Shown here piece by piece: positions 1 through 8,124 of a DNA stretch of 64,000 nt. A program made the translations under genes and the position numbers. The notes under the pieces are model-generated. The model did no database searches, had not been told where the DNA came from, and saw only the letters and a program-made list of their open reading frames with translations. Positions within the stretch are counted from its first letter, which is position 1; each line of letters begins with the position of its first letter. This DNA comes from Acidobacteriota bacterium (GTDB taxonomy: Bacteria; Acidobacteriota; Vicinamibacteria; Vicinamibacterales; UBA8438), in assembly GCA_009838525.1 (NCBI GenBank), contig VXRJ01000014.1:1-64000 (forward strand). The letters run 5' to 3'.

Positions 1-873
1 GGGCGGGGGCGACCCGTGGGGCGGTAACGACTCGAGGGGCGGTGCGCCACGCAGTTGGTCGACCGTGATCGGCGCATACTCCGCCGGCACGTCGACCTGG
101 AAAACCGCCGGGTGGAGGGTCGTGTTGATATTCACCTGCGTGAGCGACGCGTTGAGATCCGTCGCCGCCGCGACGTCCCCCGCGTCCGCCGTGCCGGGCA
201 CGGTTGACGGCGCCTCCACCTCTACGCGGAACCCGCGGGGGAGGCCTCGCACATGGTCGCTGTAGGCGACGGTCAGCCGGCCGCGCTGCCCCGCCGCGAC
301 GACCGGCCCGGCGCCGTCCCCGCCGGCCGGGGCATCGCGCAGATAGGCGGACACGCCGCCCTCCAGATCGATGACGGTCCAGTCGCCTAGCCGGCGCCCC
401 GCCGTCGTCCCCGCACCCGGCGCCAGGCACCCCGTCAGGAGCGCGGCCACGTCGGCCGGTCCCAGTTCCAGGCCCGCCAGCACGTCGAGCAGAACGGCCG
501 GATCGGCGCCGGCGATCACCTGCCGGTCGCGCGGCAGCAGCAGCGTCGCGGCCCGATCGTCCGGGGCCACCAGGATGAAGAGCGCAGCGCCGAACGGCGC
601 CAGCGCTTCCAGCCGAAGCGCTCCACCCTCCACCGCGCCGCGCATCCGCGTGCGGCGCAACGCGGCGTCGTGCGCCCGCCCGCCGATCGACAGGTTGAAC
701 TCCATCGACCGGACGGATCGGCACGGCTCGGTGGCGGCCTCCCAGATCGCCGCGTGGTCCGCCAGCGGCACGCCCGTTCCGGACGGCAGCTCGATGCCGC
801 CACGCGCGGATCCGCAGGCGCCGACAAGGGCCGGCAACATCAGAAAAAGGAGAGAGCGTCGAAGGAAGCGCAC
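1..873 (-). CDS. LolB-like outer-membrane lipoprotein, partial (3' end beyond window)
   Basis: The minus strand is open from a GTG at 873 to the window edge (291 codons, no stop seen). An in-frame TAG lies just upstream, so this GTG is the only usable start. The protein begins with a short basic stretch, a hydrophobic segment and the lipobox LVGAC (Cys about residue 20), so it should be a lipid-anchored envelope protein. The rest is a mixture of beta-type strands and loops (for example MEFNLSIGGRAHD, then ALRLEALAPFGAALFIL), resembling the LolB/DUF4292 fold that receives lipoproteins at the outer membrane. It starts 31 bp after the TPR gene and is probably co-transcribed with it. The lipoprotein call is firm; the LolB-like role is inferred from the fold pattern and length. 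The last visible residues are proline-rich, so the end may be close. Confidence 0.7.
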   Translation of the reverse strand, partial: MRFLRRSLLFLMLPALVGACGSARGGIELPSGTGVPLADHAAIWEAATEPCRSVRSMEFNLSIGGRAHDAALRRTRMRGAVEGGALRLEALAPFGAALFILVAPDDRAATLLLPRDRQVIAGADPAVLLDVLAGLELGPADVAALLTGCLAPGAGTTAGRRLGDWTVIDLEGGVSAYLRDAPAGGDGAGPVVAAGQRGRLTVAYSDHVRGLPRGFRVEVEAPSTVPGTADAGDVAAATDLNASLTQVNINTTLHPAVFQVDVPAEYAPITVDQLRGAPPLESLPPHGSPPP

Positions 874-903
874 CGATCGGTGGCTGATCTAAGGCCTATG
901 GCG

Positions 904-2856
904 TCAGCGTTGACGGACGTCGTCGATCTTCTGCTGAATCACGCCGGCATCCACCCCGTCGCGGTCGCCGTTCAGGGCGCGTTCCCATGCGGCGATGGCC
1001 TCTTCGAACCGGCCCAGGCGCTCCATCAGGTCGCCCAGGTGGTCCTGCACGACCGAATTGCGCTGTAGCTGCTCGGCCGCCGCGCGCAGCGGCGGCTCGG
1101 CGAGGTCAAGCTGATCCAGCTTGAAGTACGCCCAGCCGATGCTGTCGAGATACGACCCGTTGTGGGGATCCACTTCGAGCGCCCGCGCGATGAGCTCGAC
1201 CGACTCGTTCAGCCGCTCGCCCCGCTCGGCCAGCATGTAGCCGAGGTAGTTGAGAGCGGGGGCGTGGTCCGGATCCTCCTCGATCACGACGCGGAACATC
1301 TCCTCCGCTTCGGCGAAGCGGTCGGTCTGCTCGAACATGGCGCCCAACTGGAACGGGATGGACGTCACCGACGGGAACCGCTCGCGCGCCGCTTCGAGCA
1401 GCGCGATCGCCTCGCCGTGGCGGTCATGCCGGCTGTAGTAGCTCGCCAGGGCGAGGTGCGCGCGGACATCGTCCGGGTTGCCCTCCAGCACCGCGCGGAG
1501 CGCCTCCCCACCCGCGTCCACGTCGCCGCTCCGGGCCAGCAGATCCGCTTCGATCATCTCGATCGACAGGTTGGCGGGATTGTTCACGCGGGCCCGGCGC
1601 AAAGCGTCCTGCGCATCCCGATCGCGATCCGCGTCGACGTAGGCCTGAGCCAGCCGGGCCAGGAACCGCACGTCTGACGGCATCAGCGCAATCGCGCCCT
1701 CGTAGACGCGAATCGCCCCGTCGCTGTCCTCCAGCATTTCGTACGCGAAGCCGAGCCGGTCGAACACCGTGACCAGCCGCTCGGGACGGACCTCCTGCGA
1801 CAGGGCGCGGGCCAGCACCGGCGCCAGCGTGTCCACGATCCGCTGGTACTCGCGCCGCCGCTCGAAGACGCGCGCCAGCACGGACGGCCCGCGCAGTCCC
1901 TCCGGCTCCAGTTCGATCAGCCGCGCCGCCGCAGTTTCCGCCGCGTCGAAGTTGTTGGTCTCCAGCTCGACTTCCGCCAGCAACCGCCAGGCGAGAGCGT
2001 CACGCGGACGCATCTCGAGCAGGTCTTCGATCACGGCGCGGGCGCGCGCCGGCTCGTCCGCTTCGATGAGCGTTCCCGCAAGGCGCTGCCGGACGCTGGC
2101 GTTCCGCGGATTGAGGGCGGCGGCCCGTTCGTAGGCGGCGGACGCATCACTCCACCGGCGGCGGCGCTCATACATCTCGCCGAGACGCGCGAGCGCCTGG
2201 TAGGTCGGCCGTCCGGTCGCGACCGTCTCCTCGAGGGTCGCCAGCGCTTCCTCCCCGCGTCCCGCCTGCTCGTAGGCCTGGGACAGCAGGAGGCGCGACG
2301 GCTGATAGCCAAGCTGGTCCTTCGCGAGCGCCTCCAGCAGGTCGATCGCGTCGTCGTTCTGGCCCGCCCGGAGGTACAGGCGCCCCAACGTCAGCTCCAC
2401 CTGCAGATCGGGGACCACCGTGTCGCGCGCCTGCTCCAGGTGCGTGATGGCCTGGTCGACGTCCTCGCGCGTCGCCTCGCGGGACATCGCGGCGGATGCA
2501 TGGTTCATGCCGAGCACGCGGTGCGCGCTCACGTTGGCGGACTCGCGTTCAATCGCCTCGTTCGCGGCGGCGAGCGATTCGTCCTCCCGGCCGGCTCGGG
2601 CGTAGAGCCCGGCCAACTCCGCCAGCGGCTCGCCCGACGTCGGATCGAGGCCGGCCGCGTCCCGCAACGCCTGGATGGCGCCGTCGGTATCGCCTTCGCC
2701 CTCCAGGTGGCGGCCCAGCATGAAGAGGCGGTACGCCTCGGCGCGATCGCCCGCTTCCAGGTCGGGCCCGGAGGCGGTCTGCGCCGCGGCGGGGAGCCCG
2801 GTCACCGGAGCGAGCAGCAGCGCGACGCCGAACAAGGCACAGGTCGGCCGGCGCAT
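904..2856 (-). CDS. secreted multi-TPR repeat protein
   Basis: 650 residues from ATG 2856. The start was chosen because MRRPTCALFGVALLLAPVTG followed by LPAAAQ is a clear signal peptide; longer upstream readings add an unconvincing leader that reaches into the divergent Trm112 gene. After the signal peptide the whole chain is tandem 34-residue tetratricopeptide repeats, recognisable by recurring motifs such as ALAELAGLYARAG, ALNYLGYMLAERG and AWAYFKLDQLDLA-type helices. TPR arrays are protein-protein scaffolds; this one should sit in the periplasm or at the outer membrane. It precedes the LolB-like lipoprotein on the same strand, so a role in envelope or lipoprotein assembly is plausible, but no partner can be read from the sequence. 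It is transcribed divergently from the Trm112/ligase operon with a 64-bp gap. Confidence 0.85.
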   Translation of the reverse strand: MRRPTCALFGVALLLAPVTGLPAAAQTASGPDLEAGDRAEAYRLFMLGRHLEGEGDTDGAIQALRDAAGLDPTSGEPLAELAGLYARAGREDESLAAANEAIERESANVSAHRVLGMNHASAAMSREATREDVDQAITHLEQARDTVVPDLQVELTLGRLYLRAGQNDDAIDLLEALAKDQLGYQPSRLLLSQAYEQAGRGEEALATLEETVATGRPTYQALARLGEMYERRRRWSDASAAYERAAALNPRNASVRQRLAGTLIEADEPARARAVIEDLLEMRPRDALAWRLLAEVELETNNFDAAETAAARLIELEPEGLRGPSVLARVFERRREYQRIVDTLAPVLARALSQEVRPERLVTVFDRLGFAYEMLEDSDGAIRVYEGAIALMPSDVRFLARLAQAYVDADRDRDAQDALRRARVNNPANLSIEMIEADLLARSGDVDAGGEALRAVLEGNPDDVRAHLALASYYSRHDRHGEAIALLEAARERFPSVTSIPFQLGAMFEQTDRFAEAEEMFRVVIEEDPDHAPALNYLGYMLAERGERLNESVELIARALEVDPHNGSYLDSIGWAYFKLDQLDLAEPPLRAAAEQLQRNSVVQDHLGDLMERLGRFEEAIAAWERALNGDRDGVDAGVIQQKIDDVRQR

Positions 2857-2920
2857 GAGAAGGCGATTGTTCCACAGGTAAGGCGGCAGAGTCCACGTCG
2901 CGGTTACAATGGGCGTGTCG

Positions 2921-3166
2921 ATGGCCATCGACCCTGAACTGCTCGCCATACTCGCCTGCCCCACCTGCCGGACGCCGGTCACCCTGACGGCGGGCGGCGC
3001 CGGCCTCCGTTGCGCCGAATGCCGCCGTGTCTTTCCGATTCAGGACGAGATCCCCGTGATGCTCATGGACGAGGCGATCCCCGAGGATGCGCCGGCGGAC
3101 GCGGCAGACCCGGGAGGTCCGGCGGATTCAGCGGATCCGGCGGGGGACGATACCCCGAAGCCATGA
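2921..3166 (+). CDS. Trm112/YcaR-family small zinc-binding protein
   Basis: About 81 residues. It begins MAIDPELLAILACPTCR and later has LRCAECRRVFP and IQDEIPVML, the hallmark CPxC...CxxC layout and IPxML ending of the Trm112 family (UPF0434/YcaR). Members are small zinc proteins, often adaptors or activators of methyltransferases, or neighbours of lipid A and cell-wall genes. The C-terminus here has an extra acidic, Ala/Pro/Asp-rich tail of about 25 residues. An in-frame ATG at 2909 would add four residues; 2921 fits family N-termini better. The TGA stop overlaps the ATG of the O-antigen ligase gene (ATGA at 3163-3166), so the two are translationally coupled at the head of a surface-polysaccharide operon. 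Confidence 0.85.
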   Translation: MAIDPELLAILACPTCRTPVTLTAGGAGLRCAECRRVFPIQDEIPVMLMDEAIPEDAPADAADPGGPADSADPAGDDTPKP

Positions 3167-4446
3167 CGACGCACGGCGGGGTCGCAACGGCGGCGTCCCC
3201 CGGCCGGCCCGATGCCGGCGCGTCCTGGCCGGGGCGCTTCGAGACCGTCGCGTGGTGGCTGCTGCCGCTGTTCGTCTTCGCGCTGCCGCTCTCCGTCGCC
3301 GCCTCCGGCATCCTCCTGACCGCGCTGCTCGCGGTCTGGGCCGGCCTGCTCGTCACGGCGGGCGAACGTCCTGCCGTCCCGGCGTTCTTCTGGCCGCTCG
3401 CCGCGTATTCGGGCTGGACGCTCGCAACCGTTCCCTTCTCGATCGACCCGACCGCCAGCCTCATCGAATCGCGCGAGGTGCTGCTCTACCTCACCGTGCC
3501 GGTCGTCTACCGCCTGGCCCGGGGGGATCGCGCCTGGTCGATGACGAACGTGGTGCTCACCGCGGGCGCGCTCACCGCGGCGATCGGGATCGTGCAGTAC
3601 GGCATCCTGGAATTCGACAACCTCGGGCGCCGGCCGAGCGGCTCGATGGGCCACTACATGACGTACGCCGGCCTGCTGATGCTCGCCCTCGTCGTCGCCG
3701 TGTCGCGCGTCACGTTCGGCGCGCGCGACCGCCTCTGGGCCGCCCTGATGCTGCCGGCGCTCATGGCCGCGCTGGCGGTTACGCTGACGCGCGGGGCCTG
3801 GATCGGCGCTCTCGCCGCCGTCGGCCTCCTGCTCGTGCTCCGCGACCGCCGCCTGCTCCTCGTCGCGCCGGTCGCCGTGCTCGTCGTCTACTTCGTGGCG
3901 CCGGCGACGGTCACCGACCGCGCGCTCTCGATCTTCGATCCAGCGAACCCGACGAACCGCGACCGCGTCGCGATGTTCACGGTGGGCGCCGGCATGGTGC
4001 GCGACCACCCCGTCACCGGAGTCGGCCCGGAAATGGTGCTGCGGCGCTACGCCGAGTACCGCCCCGACAATGCCGTGAACGACGTGAATCCGCACCTGCA
4101 CAACGTTCCGATGCAGATTGCCGCCGAGCGCGGGCTGCCGGCCCTGGCGCTCTGGGCCTGGTTCGTTGTCGCCATCTCCCGCGACCTGGCCCGGCGCTTC
4201 CGCCGGCCGGAGACCCGCACGCTCGCCGCCGCGGGCCTCGCCGCGGTGGCCGCCATGCTCGTGGCCGGCCAGTTCGAATACAACTTCGGCGACTCGGAGT
4301 TCCTCCTCCTCTTTCTCGTGTTGATAACGCTGCCCGCCGCTAGGGAAGCCGGTCTGGAGACCGGCGAACCCGCTGGTGCGCCGGCCTCCAGGCCGGCATC
4401 TTCCGACCCGGAATCCGCGGACACAACGGTGTCCGACCCGCACTAA
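3163..4446 (+). CDS. O-antigen ligase / Wzy-type polymerase family membrane protein
   Basis: 427 residues, start set by the ATGA overlap with the Trm112-like gene. Roughly ten to twelve hydrophobic segments surround a large periplasmic loop with the Wzy_C/WaaL signature, including LTLTRGAWIGALAAVG, GVGPEMVLRRYAEYRP and HPHLHNVPMQIAAERG. The His in NPHLHN and the Arg in TRGAW are typical functional residues of WaaL/Wzy enzymes, which join or polymerise undecaprenyl-linked glycans on the periplasmic side. Whether it is ligase or polymerase cannot be decided from sequence. The last ~35 residues (after LITLPAAREAG) are low-complexity and encoded by two REP palindromes (4348-4365, 4380-4397), so the native C-terminus has probably been extended by REP insertion. 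The next gene begins 4 bp after the stop. Confidence 0.85.
   Translation: MTTHGGVATAASPGRPDAGASWPGRFETVAWWLLPLFVFALPLSVAASGILLTALLAVWAGLLVTAGERPAVPAFFWPLAAYSGWTLATVPFSIDPTASLIESREVLLYLTVPVVYRLARGDRAWSMTNVVLTAGALTAAIGIVQYGILEFDNLGRRPSGSMGHYMTYAGLLMLALVVAVSRVTFGARDRLWAALMLPALMAALAVTLTRGAWIGALAAVGLLLVLRDRRLLLVAPVAVLVVYFVAPATVTDRALSIFDPANPTNRDRVAMFTVGAGMVRDHPVTGVGPEMVLRRYAEYRPDNAVNDVNPHLHNVPMQIAAERGLPALALWAWFVVAISRDLARRFRRPETRTLAAAGLAAVAAMLVAGQFEYNFGDSEFLLLFLVLITLPAAREAGLETGEPAGAPASRPASSDPESADTTVSDPH
4348..4397. repeat. inverted pair of REP palindromes inside the ligase 3' end
   Basis: Two 18-bp hairpins with 8-bp arms: GCCGGTCT-GG-AGACCGGC (4348-4365) and GCCGGCCTCCAGGCCGGC (4380-4397). They lie in opposite orientation (GG loop versus CC loop), like a two-REP BIME. 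They are read in frame as [17 protein letters not shown]. The same core recurs around the RAYT gene at 22.9 kb. Confidence 0.85.
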
Positions 4447-4450
4447 CCCC

Positions 4451-6103
4451 TTGCGCCACCGTCACGCCCTCGCGGCAGCGATCTTCCTGACGCTCACCGT
4501 TCTCCACACCTGGCCGCTCGCCACCGATCCGGCGCGGATGTCGCGCATCCACGACGACGAGTGGCTCAACGCCTGGGCCGTCTCCTGGATCGCGCACCAG
4601 TTGCCGCGCGCGCCGCTCGACCTGTTCGACGCCAACATGTTCCATCCCGCCGAGCAGGCGATGCGGTACACGGAGCCGCTCGTTGTCCCGGGACTCATCG
4701 GCGCCCCGTTCTACTGGCTCGGCGCTTCGCCCCTTCTGACCCACAACCTGCTCGTCCTCGCCGGCCTGCTGCTCACCGCGCTCGCGATGCACCGGCTCGT
4801 CGTCCACTGGACCGGCGACTTCTGGAGCGGCATCCTGGCCGGGGCGCTGCTGACGTTCGGCACCGCGATGGCGACCCGCATCGCGCACATCCAGTTCCTG
4901 CACTTCTATGCCTTCCCGTTCGCCGTGCTCGCCCTCGATCGCCTCCTCACCGGCGGGCGGGCGCGCGACGCGGCGTGGGTCGGCGTCTGGGTGACCGTAG
5001 CGGCGCTCACCTCCGGGTACCTGGTCGTGCTTGTCGTGGTTGCCCTCGGCGCCGCGTTCGTCATGCGGGCGGGCGACTGGTGGGGACGGCGCGCAACCGG
5101 CATCGCGGTGCGCCTCGGCGGCGCCGCCGCGGTGACGGGGGCCCTCCTCCTCCTCCTGATGCGCCCCTACCTGGGGGCGGAGCTGCGACGCGCCCTGGTC
5201 GTGGACGCAGGCAGCATCGGTGAATCGCTGGCCGGGTTCCTGAGAACCGCGGCCGACCTGCACTACGGACTCTGGAGCGAGCGGTTCTGGAGCGGGGATG
5301 CGCCGAGCGCGATGTTCCCCGGCGTCGTCGCAATCGTCCTCGCGGGCGCCGCATTCGCCGCACGTGGACGCCACGCACCGCACGGCGTGCGCCGCATGTT
5401 GATCGGCATCGGCGCAGTCGGCGCAGTCCTCTCCCTCGGCATGCTGACGCCCGTCTACGGCTGGCTCGCGGCCGTCCTGCCGCCACTCCTCGGCCTGCGC
5501 TCACCGTCCCGGTTCGCGATGCTGACGATTTTCGCCCTCGCCGCCCTCGCCGGCATCGGCTGGAGCGCGGTGCGGGAACGCCTGAACCCGCGTTGGCAGA
5601 CTGCCGCGGCGGTCGGCCTGCTCGCGCTCGCGACGGTCGAGAGCCTGCACGCACCGCTCCCCTACCGGGAACTGACCCGCGACGAGTGGTATCCACCCAT
5701 CTACGGGATGCTCGAGGCGTCGCCGCCCGGGCCCATCGCGGAGCTGCCGGTGCCACGCAGCGTCTTCTTCCATGAGAACGCGCGCTATCTGTTGGCGTCG
5801 ACACAGCACTGGCGGCCCATCCTCAACGGCTTCGGCGGGTTCTATCCGGAGAGCTACGCGGAGGCGGTCCGGCGCCTCGCGACCTTCCCCTCCGACGACG
5901 CGGTCGACTACCTCCGGTCCGTCGGCGTGCAGACAGTGATCGTGCACGGCAATCGGATGCGCTACTTCCATTTCCGCCGCGTGCTGGCGGAAGCGGACCG
6001 GCGCTCGGATGTTCGGCTGGAGGCGCAACTGGACCGGGATGTGATCTATCGCATCGCGCCGCACGACGGCCGGGAAATAGGTACCATCCGGCCGGGTAGA
6101 TGA
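4451..6103 (+). CDS. GT-C-type polytopic membrane protein (putative glycosyltransferase)
   Basis: About 550 residues starting at TTG 4451, four bases after the ligase stop; an upstream ATG at 4376 would read through the REP-derived ligase tail in another frame and is unlikely. The first hydrophobic helix is followed by RIHDDEWLNAWAVSW, where the Asp pair matches the first-loop acidic motif of GT-C enzymes such as ArnT/PMT relatives. Ten or more membrane segments follow, then a soluble C-terminal region of about 170 residues ending in RYFHFRRVLAEADR and a short tail. GT-C enzymes transfer sugars from polyprenyl-phosphate donors in the periplasm. Substrate is not predictable. It overlaps the next gene by ATGA (6100-6103). 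Confidence 0.7.
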   Translation: MRHRHALAAAIFLTLTVLHTWPLATDPARMSRIHDDEWLNAWAVSWIAHQLPRAPLDLFDANMFHPAEQAMRYTEPLVVPGLIGAPFYWLGASPLLTHNLLVLAGLLLTALAMHRLVVHWTGDFWSGILAGALLTFGTAMATRIAHIQFLHFYAFPFAVLALDRLLTGGRARDAAWVGVWVTVAALTSGYLVVLVVVALGAAFVMRAGDWWGRRATGIAVRLGGAAAVTGALLLLLMRPYLGAELRRALVVDAGSIGESLAGFLRTAADLHYGLWSERFWSGDAPSAMFPGVVAIVLAGAAFAARGRHAPHGVRRMLIGIGAVGAVLSLGMLTPVYGWLAAVLPPLLGLRSPSRFAMLTIFALAALAGIGWSAVRERLNPRWQTAAAVGLLALATVESLHAPLPYRELTRDEWYPPIYGMLEASPPGPIAELPVPRSVFFHENARYLLASTQHWRPILNGFGGFYPESYAEAVRRLATFPSDDAVDYLRSVGVQTVIVHGNRMRYFHFRRVLAEADRRSDVRLEAQLDRDVIYRIAPHDGREIGTIRPGR

Positions 6104-8124
6104 ACGATCCGACGCACACGCGCGAACGGCGGAAAACGATTGCCGTCTGCGCCGGCGTCACACTCCTCGCCGCCACCCTCGCGTTCTGGTGGAGCACGAC
6201 GAACCGCTACCGCCTGACCGGCGACGAGCCGCACTACTTCATCCTGGCCGCCAGCCTCCTGCGCGATAGCGATGTCGACGTCCGGAACAACTTCGACGAA
6301 GACATAGCCACCGGCGAGATCTATGGTTCGTTCCCGGACCTCCCGAGTCGTCACGTCAGCGCTCGCGACGGCCGGGAGTACTCCCTCCACGCGCCCGGGC
6401 TGGGTGCGCTGCTAGTCCTTCCGTTCGCGATTGGCGGACCGCTTGCAGGCCGGCTGCTTCTTTGCCTGTTGATTACGCCGATCCTGGGCTGGGCTTGCTG
6501 GCGCTGGTTCAATGGGCGGGCTCCGCCGGGCGACGTGGCGCTCGCCACTGCGGGCGTACTGCTGTGCCCGGTGATCCTGCTCGGTTCGGGACAGGTTTAC
6601 AGCGACCTTCTGGCCGGTGTCCTCATCGTGGCGCTCGCCGTCTGGCTGTGGGACGGCGAAGGGGAACGCCAAGCATCCGACTCCGCACACGCTTCCGGCG
6701 CGAGGTCGCCGGCCGCGTGGACACTCTTCGGTCTCATTGCCGGCGTCCTTCCCTGGCTGCACATGAAGTACCTCGGCACTACTGCGTTGTTCGGCCTGTT
6801 CGCCGCTTGGCTGATCCAGCGCGAGGGAGGGCGGAGAACTGACCGCGGACCCCAACGGAACTGGGGCCATATCGCCGGCGGCGCGCTCCTCTTGACCGGA
6901 CCGGCCGCCTTCCTCGCCTATCAGATGGCAACCCATGGCCAGCCCCTTGCCGGCCTGGGAAACCAGATGACGGATACTCCGTACCTGCGTGCCGCCGAGT
7001 TCCTGATCGGTGAACACCTCGATCAGTCGCACGGCCTCTTCTGGCACCAGCCACTCTTCTTTGCTGGCCTCATCGCCTTGGGCTGGATGATCCGCACCCG
7101 TCACCCTCTGACTATCCCCTGGTTGCTGCTCTACGCCTCGCTGATGCTCCCTCCCGCACTGCGGGGGGCATGGGGCAGCGTGCCGCTCGGCCGGTTCAAC
7201 TGGGGCGGCTTCTGGCTTTGGCTCATCCCGATCGGCTACTGGCTACAGTCCGAACGAAGCGCCATCGGACGGTACGTCCGCCCAGCCGTGCTGACGGTGC
7301 TCGCCTATCAAGCGCTGCTGGCATTCCGTTGGATTCCGGATCCGACCCGCCTCTTTGACTACGCCTCGTCTGCCCTGGTGTGGGCACGCGACTCCCTCTT
7401 CCCATTGCCGGTCCGCTACGTGCTCCCCCACTTCTACGGTGATGCGGGCGATGGCTGGTGGGTCGTGCGCTACCTGGAGTACCTACCCAATCTGGTTTGG
7501 ATCCTCGCAACGGCACTGCTGATCGTTACTGGTCTGCTCTGGAGCGCCGACGGGCGGCGGAGGCTGCGTCCCGTGTGGATCGGGGGATTCATCGTCGCTG
7601 CGTTCCTGCTGCCCGTCGAACCCACAGCCGACCGGGAAGGGCCACATGACGACGGCCTCCACGATCCGATGATGCGGTCGCTCCGGAGCACCTTCGCGCG
7701 GCGGTTCGAGGCGGAACGCATGTTTCCGACCGAAACGGCAGCCCGAACGACACGCTTCGACGACGAAGCCAGCGACGGACGTGCGCGCGCCGCCGACCCG
7801 GACCGGCCGGACGGGGTGATCACCTTCGGCCCCTACCTCGGCGTCGACGCGGGGCGTTACCGTATCGAGGCGGCGATGCGGCTCGAGACGCCGTCGGATG
7901 CCGCACCAGCCGCCTGGCTTAATGCAACGACCGATCGCGGTCGCGTCTCGCACGGCCGTATCGACATCGCAGCCTCACGCTTGCCAGCCGACGGAAGCTA
8001 CACGATTGTCAGTCTCTCCATCGACGCGGTGGAACCCCTCGGCGACCTGGAGTTCGTCGTCGGAGCCCATCCCGGGGTTGACCTAGTGGTTGACTACATC
8101 GACCTCATCCCCGTCCTGCCATGA
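6100..8124 (+). CDS. GT-C-type glycosyltransferase with C-terminal beta-rich domain (paralogue 1 of 3)
   Basis: 674 residues, start fixed by ATGA overlap. The N-terminal helix is followed by RLTGDEPHYFILAASLLRD, whose Asp-Glu pair and His are typical of the first periplasmic loop of GT-C enzymes. About twelve membrane segments occupy residues 15-510. A soluble C-terminal domain (roughly 535-674) has alternating beta segments such as FGPYLGVDAGRYRIEAAMRL and ends LVVDYIDLIPVLP; it looks like a jelly-roll carbohydrate-binding module, inferred from strand pattern only. Near-identical stretches occur in the next gene (for example LLCLLITPILGW, HLDQSHGLFWHQPLFF), so the pair arose by tandem duplication. 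Probable role: periplasmic sugar transfer onto a surface glycan. Confidence 0.75.
   Translation: MNDPTHTRERRKTIAVCAGVTLLAATLAFWWSTTNRYRLTGDEPHYFILAASLLRDSDVDVRNNFDEDIATGEIYGSFPDLPSRHVSARDGREYSLHAPGLGALLVLPFAIGGPLAGRLLLCLLITPILGWACWRWFNGRAPPGDVALATAGVLLCPVILLGSGQVYSDLLAGVLIVALAVWLWDGEGERQASDSAHASGARSPAAWTLFGLIAGVLPWLHMKYLGTTALFGLFAAWLIQREGGRRTDRGPQRNWGHIAGGALLLTGPAAFLAYQMATHGQPLAGLGNQMTDTPYLRAAEFLIGEHLDQSHGLFWHQPLFFAGLIALGWMIRTRHPLTIPWLLLYASLMLPPALRGAWGSVPLGRFNWGGFWLWLIPIGYWLQSERSAIGRYVRPAVLTVLAYQALLAFRWIPDPTRLFDYASSALVWARDSLFPLPVRYVLPHFYGDAGDGWWVVRYLEYLPNLVWILATALLIVTGLLWSADGRRRLRPVWIGGFIVAAFLLPVEPTADREGPHDDGLHDPMMRSLRSTFARRFEAERMFPTETAARTTRFDDEASDGRARAADPDRPDGVITFGPYLGVDAGRYRIEAAMRLETPSDAAPAAWLNATTDRGRVSHGRIDIAASRLPADGSYTIVSLSIDAVEPLGDLEFVVGAHPGVDLVVDYIDLIPVLP

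Noticed and set aside
371-892. Plus-strand frames at 65-892
   Set aside because: Ser/Arg-rich shadows of the minus-strand lipoprotein gene that runs off the edge.
904-2982. Longer N-terminus for the TPR protein (start at 2982)
   Set aside because: The extension overlaps the divergent Trm112 gene and hides a good signal peptide starting at 2856.
3040-4443. Long Arg/Glu/Gly-rich open frame antisense to the ligase gene
   Set aside because: Composition is typical of the antisense shadow of a GC-rich membrane-protein gene; no motif, signal peptide or start context.
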